Assembly (NCBI GenBank): GCA_025267735.1
Contig: CM046309.1
Location: 31,657,202 to 31,721,201, forward strand
Direction: 5' to 3'
Length of the DNA: 64,000 bases
Origin: Mactra quadrangularis
Taxonomy: Eukaryota > Mollusca > Bivalvia > Venerida > Mactridae
Part shown: piece after piece, positions 57,901 to 64,000 of the stretch
Layout: the number at the start of each line of letters is the position of its first letter
Position numbering within the stretch: position 1 is the first letter of the stretch
Position numbers and translations under genes: made by a program
Notes under the pieces: generated by a model
The model's database searches: none
The model's input: only the letters and a program-made list of their open reading frames with translations
What the model was told of the DNA's origin: nothing

Positions 57901-60019
57901 CATACACAAAAACATATATACAATTTACAAATACATAAGTAAATAAAGTTTAGAGCAGTGTACATATGGTGACATTTCAAATATATATAATACTGTGAAG
58001 CTGACATACAAGTGAAATATGAAATAAGCTATACTTTTGTTCACAAATTTAATGTCAATCATAGATAGATAAAATGATTTTCTTGTCTCAAAAGCATGAT
58101 AAAGAAAAATAGCAAGATTGCGAACGATGTCTACATTAGAACACGACATTAATGCATAAAATGAATTTAAATTCTTAGTATTGATATTATTGGCAGGTAT
58201 GAATTTTAGACGTATATGATTATATAAAGGACAGACCTTTACAAAATGGAACTCATCTTCAATATCAGCATCACAGTATAAACTTATTTCTATGAAGTAA
58301 AAAATCTTGTAAATTATGATGCTAGATAACAAAATTAATATATATTTGACCGTTTTTATATATCTATATATATACATATATATACATGCGATCAGTTGCG
58401 ATATATAGCATCGTATGCTATCGGTCTTTCTACTATCTTCGCCAGTTTCCGTAAACCGAAACGGAATCTCAAAATGAAAAGATGATTGAATCATACGTGC
58501 ATCAAAGCTCGTGCCTATATCTAAATGATCGGTAAAGCATAGACAACTGAAAGTTATTTCTTAAATACTTGGCTGTGTAGGCATTAACAATGATCTTTAT
58601 ACAATGTTTGTTTCAGTGTTATCACTTGACAGTGAAGCATACTCAAGCAATATGACAGCTATCATAGTTGGAGTCGTTCTTGGTGTAATCATTCTAATAT
58701 CACTGTCATGCATTGGATATTTAATGGTTAAACTAAGAAGACTATCAAACCAAGGTATATTGAAATCATGTCTATGAATTCTTGGAAACATATACTATTA
58801 GTTTTTATGAGTAAGATTGTTTGTTTCCTTGAGTTAGTCCAACATTTACTTGAGTATTCTCATTTGCAGAAAAAGCCTGAAGTGAACATAATTATCCTCT
58901 ATTGGATCATAAGAAAAAAAATCTGTATCAAAAGGTTCATGGATTGTATATAATTTAAAGTTTATGCATTCTAAGCAATAATATTTGTGTTTATGAATAA
59001 AGGATATTTCTTTTTTGTAGCAATAATATGATAATATTGGAATTCATAAAATTATATAGCATTCTACAAGTACTGAAATGTTAGTATACATATACGTTAC
59101 ATCATTAATGATTTAATTGAGTTGCCTAGAATAATGATCTTAGCTTACACCATTCTGTAATGTTCGATCGATCATAGGTATTATTGGCTGTGTCATTAAA
59201 CAAGGAGTTATATGACTTCTCATTCTTTTTTATTGGGCTTAACGCCGTGTAAACACACTTTAGGTAATTTTACGGCGTCACTTCTCAATATCAAATAAGC
59301 TTATACTTGTTTGTAAAGGTTGTTTAAACACATATTTGTTTTCATTGTTGTTTTCTTGTGTTTCAGGTCAAACAAAGCAACCAGACGTGTAAGTACTAAT
59401 CGGTTGTTTATTTCACATTGTACTTGATCTATTGTAAATTTAAATAATTTTATCATTTTGTCCATTTTCTAGAGCGATCTTGTTCTTATGCCAGTCTTTG
59501 TTTCTTTGCAAAGTTTATTTGCAGTTAAATTAAATGTTTTTCTTCAGCATCACCATTTGATTTAATGTTTTTTCTGCTTGCCAAACAGTACCAAGTATAG
59601 AAATCAAATATTTTTTGTTGTTGTGAGTCTTTCAACGTTGTTTTTTTCTAATGTGCGGTAGAAATGACTTCTGTGGTGAGTATGAAATACTAGGTTCGAT
59701 TTTAGGGGGAAAAGATTATATAGTCTTGTCACAGTTTTCATTGAAACTAGCCAACTTTACAAATCATCTTTGAACTTGACATCAGGCATTAATTGCAAAT
59801 GAAATCAATAGTACATTTAGAAATTTAAGCATGTTTAACGTGTAATCTATGACATTTCTATTTCTTACCAGACAAAAAGAGCCAGGGTATGTTAATCAAA
59901 TGTTTCTAAATGTAGTGTCACAATCACCTGATGTTGAAAACATTCCAAGTCCTGAAGATAACTATACAAGTCTTAATGAAGAAACACGTGAAGACAAATC
60001 TACTTATGAAACAATTTAA
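33960..60019 (+). CDS. Gene B: paralogous EGF/EB-repeat membrane receptor with ITAM-like tail
   Basis: Modelled join: 33960-33983, 36056-36212, 36493-36630, 44325-44447, 45676-45798, 46707-46838, 48646-48768, 50643-50786, 51234-51374, 51770-51904, 53531-53686, 54856-54996, 55301-55477, 55755-55928, 56211-56345, 58617-58754, 59367-59388, 59872-60019. The sum is 2331 nt, 776 residues plus stop. The exon at 52204 is left out because its donor is destroyed. Signal peptide, fourteen EGF/EB-like domains (one shortened), membrane helix, tail with tyrosines 734, 759 and 773. Ends and tail match gene A; the middle array is differently composed. Open questions are the use of exons 52204 and 53858 and of the weak donor at 54997. 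Probable role as for gene A, a surface receptor (inference). Confidence 0.72.
36056..36212 (+). CDS. Gene B exon 2: end of signal peptide and EGF-like domain 1
   Basis: Residues 9-60, acceptor tttcag, donor gtaagt. Same start as gene A exon 2 (ILSSGYLMGCNG). It has seven cysteines after the signal peptide instead of six, because TIICTCTNQVC carries an extra one. Confidence 0.73.
36493..36630 (+). CDS. Gene B exon 3: EGF/EB-like domain 2
   Basis: Residues 61-106, phase 1-1, acceptor ttacag, donor gtatgt. Clear counterpart of 3954-4091, with ELGYSC and CTCDTTTHYDSNGVN retained. Confidence 0.75.
37020..37290 (-). pseudogene. Tc1/mariner-like transposase helix-turn-helix remnant
   Basis: VTVMKLLRKFEQTGSVKDLP followed by Arg-rich sequence resembles the N-terminal DNA-binding region of Tc1/mariner-type transposases. 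The frame then decays; no DDE domain found nearby. In a region present only in unit 2. Confidence 0.35.
37559..39956. mobile_element. 2.4-kb inverted-repeat element with five copies of an 18-bp motif
   Basis: Left end CGGCTAAGCCAAGATAAAAG, right end its inverse, ATTTATCTTGGCTTAGCCG, both flanked by ATAA. Inside, the motif GGGGCTACGGACTCTACA or a close variant occurs at 37740, 38096, 38746, 39191 and 39367. A 355-bp segment (37685-38043) is repeated at 38043-38396. No transposase seen. Confidence 0.65.
38425..38710 (-). repeat. SINE of a second tRNA-headed family, nested
   Basis: Minus-strand head CCCGGGTCGATAGCGCAGTT and B box GGGTTCGAATCC. Tail related to fragments at 21872 and 59228. Sits inside the 37559-39956 element. 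Confidence 0.6.
41165..41345. repeat. Palindromic GTTGAGTTGTCC element, copy 2
   Basis: AACTCAACCC repeats facing GGGTTGAGTTGTC repeats, followed by TCGTTACTGAACACGCT as in 27225-27395. Confidence 0.55.
42160..42310 (-). pseudogene. PIF/Harbinger-like transposase remnant
   Basis: Minus strand reads RSTIAENFEKICH, then in another frame CCGALDGKHVTVIY. The GALDGKH segment is typical of the first catalytic Asp of Harbinger nucleases. The frame change shows it is dead. Confidence 0.55.
42479..42760 (+). repeat. tRNA-derived SINE
   Basis: Plus-strand head with GCCCGGCTAGCTCAGTTGG and GGTTCAATTCCCGGGC, followed by the body shared with 2773-3057 (inverted). A promoter-bearing tRNA relic, not a tRNA gene. 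Confidence 0.65.
44325..44447 (+). CDS. Gene B exon 4: short EGF-like domain 3
   Basis: Residues 107-147, 41 codons, phase 1-1, acceptor aaaag, donor gtaagt. Compact six-cysteine domain starting MSYGVGC and ending NSACV, about a third shorter than type I/II domains. Only a broken remnant exists in gene A (5702). Confidence 0.7.
45676..45798 (+). CDS. Gene B exon 5: short EGF-like domain 4
   Basis: Residues 148-188, phase 1-1, acceptor tttaag, donor gtaagt. ISFGGVC start and CQCSSGYSRNNDAC end; same subfamily as exon 4. Confidence 0.7.
46707..46838 (+). CDS. Gene B exon 6: short EGF-like domain 5
   Basis: Residues 189-232, 44 codons, phase 1-1, acceptor tttaag, donor gtaagt. IPHGGNC start. 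Three codons longer than its siblings, partly from a repeated Ala-Ser before the last cysteine (NSASAC). Confidence 0.7.
47262..47340 (-). repeat. tRNA-like sequence inside the AAGCGCTG element
   Basis: Minus-strand GGTCCTGGGTTCGAGTCCCG resembles a tRNA T-arm/B box. The A-box side is replaced by ATAGATAG repeats. Confidence 0.4.
48289..48376. repeat. Short hairpin repeat
   Basis: GGGGCGTGTTCCACAAGG faces CCTTGTGAAACGTGCCC across about 50 bp. Confidence 0.55.
48646..48768 (+). CDS. Gene B exon 7: short EGF-like domain 6
   Basis: Residues 233-273, phase 1-1, acceptor tataag, donor gtaagt. LAYGEVC start and CQCKSGYYRNNVAC end. Lies just downstream of the inverted-repeat element 47040-48612. 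Confidence 0.7.
49590..50137. mobile_element. Diverged copy of the piggyBac-like MITE
   Basis: Shares CCGCATTTTTACGTGTCTAG, TTTGAAGGGGGCACAG and GTCGCAACCAGTAAAG with 32554-33172. The termini are eroded. Confidence 0.6.
50643..50786 (+). CDS. Gene B exon 8: EGF/EB-like domain 7
   Basis: Residues 274-321, phase 1-1, acceptor ttgtag, donor gtaaga. VTVGQTCPSNVTP start and CECKDGFFNDNGEC end. First of five exons whose domains begin with Cys-Pro. Confidence 0.72.
51234..51374 (+). CDS. Gene B exon 9: EGF/EB-like domain 8
   Basis: Residues 322-368, phase 1-1, acceptor ttgtag, donor gtaaga. ISIDGTCPNTATLPC start and CICKSGFYANNGVC end. Confidence 0.72.
51770..51904 (+). CDS. Gene B exon 10: EGF/EB-like domain 9
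   Basis: Residues 369-413, phase 1-1, acceptor ttgtag, donor gtaaga. IAVGDFCPSNVAS start and CKCTSEYYNKDGDC end. Parent or sibling of the damaged exon 52204; similarity extends about 90 bp into the next intron. Confidence 0.72.
52204..52355 (+). CDS. Gene B optional exon 11: EGF/EB-like domain without splice donor, ends in stop
   Basis: Intact acceptor (ttgtag) and full six-cysteine domain starting IAVGGFC. The expected exon end is 52344. Sibling exon 10 has tcaagtaag there; this exon has tcacttaag, so donor +1 is T. Translation runs through Leu-Lys-Lys to TAG at 52353-52355. If used as a terminal exon it would give a secreted protein without membrane helix or tail; if skipped, the frame is kept. 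The ATG at 52152 is intronic and is not a start. Confidence 0.55.
53531..53686 (+). CDS. Gene B exon 12: EGF/EB-like domain 10 with two possible donors
   Basis: Residues 414-465. ISTGSSCPSN start and CTCIDGYYNENGLC end, acceptor tttcag. Donor gtaagt at 53687 is the better site; gtacta at 53678 is also in phase and would remove three residues. Confidence 0.68.
53858..53884 (+). CDS. Candidate 27-bp micro-exon in gene B
   Basis: Exactly 27 nt between ttctcag and gtaagc, phase 1-1, adding KMYASCKSP. No stop codon. Gene A has lost most of it. I did not include it in the model because a stretch this short could be chance. Confidence 0.3.
54458..54702. mobile_element. 245-bp MITE
   Basis: Ends CACTGGTGCTTTTCACAATT and, inverted, CAGTGGTGTTTTTCACAATA. 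Absent from the aligned intron of gene A near 8090, so inserted after the unit duplication. Confidence 0.65.
54856..54996 (+). CDS. Gene B exon 13: EGF/EB-like domain 11, weak donor
   Basis: Residues 466-512, acceptor acacag. ELLGASC start and TSDIGGTC end. The donor is gttagt, with T instead of A or G at +3; without splicing, a TAG follows at 54999-55001. Intact version of the gene A fragment at 9715. Confidence 0.65.
55301..55477 (+). CDS. Gene B exon 14: type I EGF-like domain 12
   Basis: Residues 513-571, 59 codons, phase 1-1, acceptor tttcag, donor gtatgt. KTIGSSC start and YYDDNGVDVLGGNC end; homologue of the type I exons of gene A. Confidence 0.74.
55755..55928 (+). CDS. Gene B exon 15: type II EGF-like domain 13
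   Basis: Residues 572-629, 58 codons, phase 1-1, acceptor ttacag, donor gtaaga. ILLGAQC start; closest to gene A exon 19002 but with an intact acceptor. Confidence 0.74.
56211..56345 (+). CDS. Gene B exon 16: type I EGF-like domain 14 with internal deletion
   Basis: Residues 630-674, 45 codons instead of 59. The segment normally between cysteines 5 and 6 is missing, leaving CSCRNCAN. The 42-nt loss keeps the frame and both splice sites. The domain probably folds differently. Confidence 0.68.
56686..57190. mobile_element. hAT-like MITE with 8-bp target duplication
   Basis: Ends TAGGGATGCGCGATA and, inverted, TAGGGATGGGTATTG. Flanked by ATCAATAT at 56678-56685 and 57191-57198. 505 bp with many CAATACG/TATCGCG words, no transposase. 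Confidence 0.75.
57865..58494 (-). pseudogene. 3' LINE fragment, unit 2 copy
   Basis: Minus-strand frame 58494-57925 (189 codons) with CDADIEDEFHF at about residues 74-84 and LYHAFETR at 131-138, followed by the same 3' end as 20500. Only about the last third of the frame looks LINE-derived. Predates the unit duplication. Confidence 0.55.
58617..58754 (+). CDS. Gene B exon 17: transmembrane exon
   Basis: Residues 675-720. Helix with IIVGVVLGVIILISL and the KLRRLSNQ stop-transfer. Both stalk cysteines of gene A are replaced (SLDSEAYSS). Acceptor tttcag, donor gtatat. Confidence 0.78.
59367..59388 (+). CDS. Gene B exon 18: 22-bp cytoplasmic micro-exon
   Basis: Same size, phase and peptide (QTKQPD) as 22007-22028; one synonymous difference (ccg to cca). 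Confidence 0.7.
59872..60019 (+). CDS. Gene B exon 19: cytoplasmic tail with ITAM-like motif and stop
   Basis: The same 48 tail residues plus TAA as gene A, with four replacements. EPGYVNQM, EDNYTSL and STYETI remain, so the three tyrosine motifs persist while the extracellular part has changed. Confidence 0.8.
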
Positions 60020-61730
60020 AACACACAATGTGCTTGATTTAAAGAATGATATTGTGTGATCATGTAGTAGCAGTCTCCATTTAAATCAATCAGTTTCGTG
60101 GATGAATAATCTTTTGTCATCGTTTTGTGTATGTTGATATATGCGTCATAATCTTTTTTGGAAATACTGTTTTCATAGCCTAATGATTTTATATTTTCAG
60201 ATATATACATTATATGAAATATTTGCTTACAATGTTTTTTGCTTAAGCAATTTCCTTTTTGAGATTGATATTTTGTATTTCATTTGTATTAAACTATTTT
60301 TTTAGAATGATGCTTTCGTGTGGGAATTTCTAATAGTATGCTGGTTACATATGGATGCCTGTCTAATTTGTGTAGTGTTCTTTGTATACTTAATACCACT
60401 CTCCGTAAACAGATATCCTGTAGAGCGTTGTCGTACAGGCTCTCTACTTATTCCGTTGAAGGTCACGTCGAGATGAACTTTGTGTCGACCAATCAATGCG
60501 TAGCTTTCATCTAGACGAAAACACTATTAAACACATTTTGATTTCGTAATTTCTATTTTTAGACCAAGGTTTGCATGCTTAGTTAACAACAGTATTATTC
60601 ACAGTCTGCGATTGGGCGGCTCATTTCAAATTGCGTGACGTAGACGATGTAAACAAGTTACGTATCATAACAATTTCGTCATGAATATTATGATGAGAAA
60701 AGGTCACTTGAACGTGACCTTCGTTTGGAAAATGCCAGATCTAAATTAGCGAGTATGCAAGTGTAAAATTCTAGATCGGGCTTTAATAAGATTGACTTAA
60801 TACTGTTTTAGCTTATTCAAAAATATTAATATTTCTATACGAATATACCTGTATAAATATGATAAAGTTGGTTTGTTTTTTTAAACTTTTCAACGACACT
60901 TAGCACACCTAGTGACCAAGTCATTAAATCGAATTGTCGTATCTTGAAGCCTTAGTAGAAAGTAGAAAATTGACATATCCTCCCTAAGTAAGTGCTTACT
61001 GCCATACATAAAAAGCCTTTGTCGTTTTCTGAACTAAATCATCGTAACTCTTTTAATGCGATTTAAAGTCGGCGATGTCTGTATTTTAATGCTTACAAGT
61101 AATGAAGTGTGTTTTACTCGGAAGAGTGATACCATATTATGTTCTCATGTTCTTGAAACACTAAGATGAAACAGAAATGTGACAGTGACATATTGCAATT
61201 TCTTTTTTGTTAAGTTTACTTGATGTTTTGAAAGCGTATAATTACAGTGCAGTATTTTTTATGAGACTGTTCAAGTAGCTTCCCCTGTCATATAAATGAA
61301 TTACATGAACATATTTGTGATCTATATACTGTTGAATTGTTTTCATTTTTCAGTGGCGTGTACATAAACTCCGCTGATTGAAATGAGCATGTATAAAGTA
61401 TATTAATGTGTATTTGTTTCTGAAAATTGAATGAAAATTAACAATATTAAAGTCACGTATTTCTTCTACAGGCCAAATATCCATGCCTATTTAAGACAAT
61501 AACCGTATAATATTAAATATAAAGATCATGGATCCCCAGCGAGCTTATTTTAAAACACATAAACTATAAATCATAAGGATATATTGTCTGATATATTTGA
61601 TTCAATATTCGTTTTGTTACAATTGGTAGTAAAATTAAGGTTCAATTAAGAAAATCAGGTACATTGTATAAGTAAAGCTACTGTCCCATAAACAAAAAGT
61701 AGCCGTAAGGGCACCGTACGGGCACCGTCC
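60020..61730. other. 3' flank of gene B, conserved with unit 1
   Basis: Aligns with 22659-24355 with scattered changes. No recognisable gene. Confidence 0.4.
60288..60293 (+). terminator. Candidate poly(A) signal of gene B
   Basis: ATTAAA, about 270 nt after the stop codon, at the same place as in gene A. Confidence 0.35.
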
Positions 61731-61731
61731 C

Positions 61732-63578
61732 AGCAGGCAAACCGACGTTGAAACAACGTTGTTTCAACGTTGAACCACAACGTTGTTTTTATGTTGGATT
61801 TATTTTAGGATTAGAAAGTTGTGCCAACATTGAAATATCAACGTTGATTCAACGTTGATTCAACGTTGATACAAGATTTATTCAACGTTACTTCAACGCT
61901 CATTTGGTTGGTTAATGGTTGAAATCTGGTTGATAATTGGTTGTTATTAGGGTGGTTTATAGCTGATTCCATGTTGATCTAAGGTAGGTTTTAGTTGAAC
62001 TATAGCTGAAGGAGGTTGAATATACGCTGTATTTAGCCCTTTTTTCAGAGTTTGATCTAGATATACATTTGATCTAGATATCTGTCGACTGAAAAACTGT
62101 ATAACTTGGACAAAAAAAACAAGAGAAAAGATCCAATAAGTTTACAATTTAATCACTATGTCAACGAGTATATGTAAAAAACTACATGAATATGTATCAA
62201 ATATTAAGCTTAGCCTCTTCTGCCCCCCTCCCCCTCCAGAGCTTTCTGGGGCATATTTTAAAAACTTTATTATGATTTCATTGACTTTGCACTTCGTGGC
62301 TACCTATTGATTCTGTAAAACTGACTCTGAAATAAAAAAATATGAATCATAAGAATACAAAGAACTGTTGCACACAGATTATGCAAATATAATACTCAAA
62401 TTGTGGATGGAGAACTAGTGAACCTCATGATGTTCATAACTTTGTAAAGCAAATATAAAATAAAAAATGAAGAACAGAAGCAGAAATTAAAATAATACGT
62501 AAAACCATAATTACCTATAATTGGACGGAACTGAACAGTTTTGTCAAAGGCATATTTCCTTCTTGTCTGATGAATTCATCTTGGCCATTTATCCATTATA
62601 ATTAATTTGAACCATGGTTGTCCTGAATTAAGTCCGCCAACATGTAGTATAATTTTATAGTATGACGTTATCTGCGTGACGTCATTCTGTATACAAACGA
62701 TCTGACTGACCTTTGTACGGAGACGCCGCGCATCACGGGAAAACTGTTTATTTACCTGAAAACACGTGGCAATGTTTACATTCTAATAATTTCCCCCTTT
62801 AAGTATACTGACCAAATAGAGTATGTATTTTGTGTCCACTCAATAAAATTTAGCTATCCAACCAACTATCCTCATTAAATCAAACTTTTTAACTGGAAGT
62901 TAAACCATAATCATAACGTGTTTACATCTATCATTCTTTACACAGACATGTGAAATCGAAAGTAGAATATACAGTTTAACTATGCACCTATATAGTTAGA
63001 GGTTTAAAAGTACTTTGTATCTATGTATTTATATTCCTGTAGCTATGAGTGATCATTTATTTTACATTCTAACAATGATTTTGTCTTCATGCGCCGCACT
63101 ATATTCTGTTGCGTACCAAACGCCGAACTTTGGGAAGCGTTATGCGTCTTTGTATAGAGGTTATATCTTCACCTTCTATTTATAGAATGGCGTGACGTAG
63201 ATATATTTAGAAAGTCGAGGTCAGCCCTTCGCGTTTCTGAATGCGTCATGCATGCCGTTTCTAAACGCGCGAAAAGCACTTTCTAGAATATTCGTTAGAG
63301 AATATTCAAAATTGTGAGAGCTAGAGTAACAGTTTCTAAATTTCATAGTCAAAAGAAATTATGGATAGCTCTTGTATTTATACATTTTGATTATACTTTG
63401 AGTTGACTATAATATACCACCTAAATAATCGCAATATTATAAACAACCATTATCAACGTTGTTTCAACGTCGGTCATCAACATCCGATAATAAAATATTT
63501 ATTTGTGGTTTAAAATTGATTGATTAACGTACTGTCTCATTTTAAAGGTTGTATCAACGTTGAATCAACGTCATATGC
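61732..63578. mobile_element. AACGTTG-rich inverted-repeat element, copy 2
   Basis: Left end CAGCAGGCAAACCGACGTTG. Same ends as copy 1, but the inner 650 bp is missing: the sequence jumps at about 63206 from GATATAT to TTTAGAAAGTCGAGG. Confidence 0.55.
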
Positions 63579-63889
63579 CAGATGGGGTGAGATCAAGATC
63601 CGCAATGACCCGTATGAACTATTTCCGACCCGTACAGACCGTGGAGACACGTATCAGTTTTAAAGCCATATTGTAAACAAATCGTGGCCGTATATGGATT
63701 AAACGTGCGTATCTTCCAGCTACGGCTCCGTACGGGTGTGTTATTTACGTCATTTGAATACGGTCAATGATCACATGCGACATTGATACGTTTAGTTAAA
63801 TTTTGTAAATGCACGTTTTTAAACCTATCCATGCAATAGCTGCAGCGTGTTCAATTACTCCGAACGTTCAGAAACGTTCCGTAACGTTA

Positions 63890-64000
63890 GGTTCGGGACA
63901 ACTCAACCTAAGAAAATTCATTACCCTACTGACGGTTGAGTTGTCCAAACTTTGGCTTAATTTTTCCACGGATTGAGCTGTCTACGTGTTGAGTTGTCCC
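63890..64000. repeat. Palindromic GTTGAGTTGTCC element, copy 3 (cut by window end)
   Basis: Same arms as 27225-27365. The window ends inside it. Confidence 0.5.

Larger units (their letters stand above)
31886..64000 (+). repeat. Tandem duplication, unit 2 (runs off the window)
   Basis: Second copy of the unit. The last bases (about 63,890-64,000) match 27,225-27,365, so the copy continues past the window end. Confidence 0.8.

Overview
This is animal genomic DNA, AT-rich and dense in transposable elements. GT-AG introns, symmetric-phase EGF/EB-like exons, tRNA-headed SINEs, a non-LTR retrotransposon tail and many short inverted-repeat elements fit a mollusc, most likely a bivalve. I cannot name a species. 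No prokaryotic genes, CRISPR array or functional RNA gene is supported.

The window is built around a tandem duplication with a unit of about 31.9 kb. Position 1 matches about 31,886, and the last bases still match about 27,365 in the first unit. Each unit carries one multi-exon plus-strand gene for a type I membrane receptor. Gene A (1515-22658) encodes a modelled 774-residue protein. Gene B (33960-60019) encodes 776 residues if one damaged exon is skipped. Both have a signal peptide split by a phase-0 intron, then a string of six-cysteine EGF/EB-like domains, one per phase 1-1 exon. A transmembrane exon, a 22-bp exon and a 48-residue tail exon follow. The tail carries a YxN site and an ITAM-like pair, YTSL-x10-YETI. 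The architecture suggests a tyrosine-kinase-coupled surface receptor, loosely like CED-1/Draper/MEGF10, possibly for recognition or phagocytosis by haemocytes. That function is inference; I recognise no specific orthologue.

The first, second, membrane and tail exons pair one-to-one between the genes. The middle arrays do not. Gene A has expanded an I-II-I block of long EGF exons at 11380-19305. Gene B instead has four short EGF exons (44325-48768) and a five-exon group with Pro-Ser-Asn-type N-termini (50643-53686). Broken exons lie in both: remnants at 5702, 7311 and 9715 in A, and an exon at 52204 in B whose splice donor is destroyed, so it runs into a stop codon. Gene B also has an in-frame 42-nt deletion in one EGF exon and has lost a juxtamembrane cysteine pair present in A.

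Introns and intergenic DNA hold mobile elements, several datable against the other copy or another repeat unit because the empty site is visible. They include a TTAA-flanked piggyBac-like MITE (32554-33172), an element with a GTAC duplication (14597-15613), a hAT-like MITE with an 8-bp duplication (56686-57190), a 2.4-kb element with ATAA duplications and five copies of an 18-bp motif (37559-39956), and a PIF/Harbinger-like element with a decayed transposase (41670-43578). A 3' LINE fragment and a large AACGTTG-rich inverted-repeat element occur in both units and so predate the duplication. The stretch 26.9-31.9 kb has no convincing host gene, only element debris, including a degenerate P-loop ATPase fragment.
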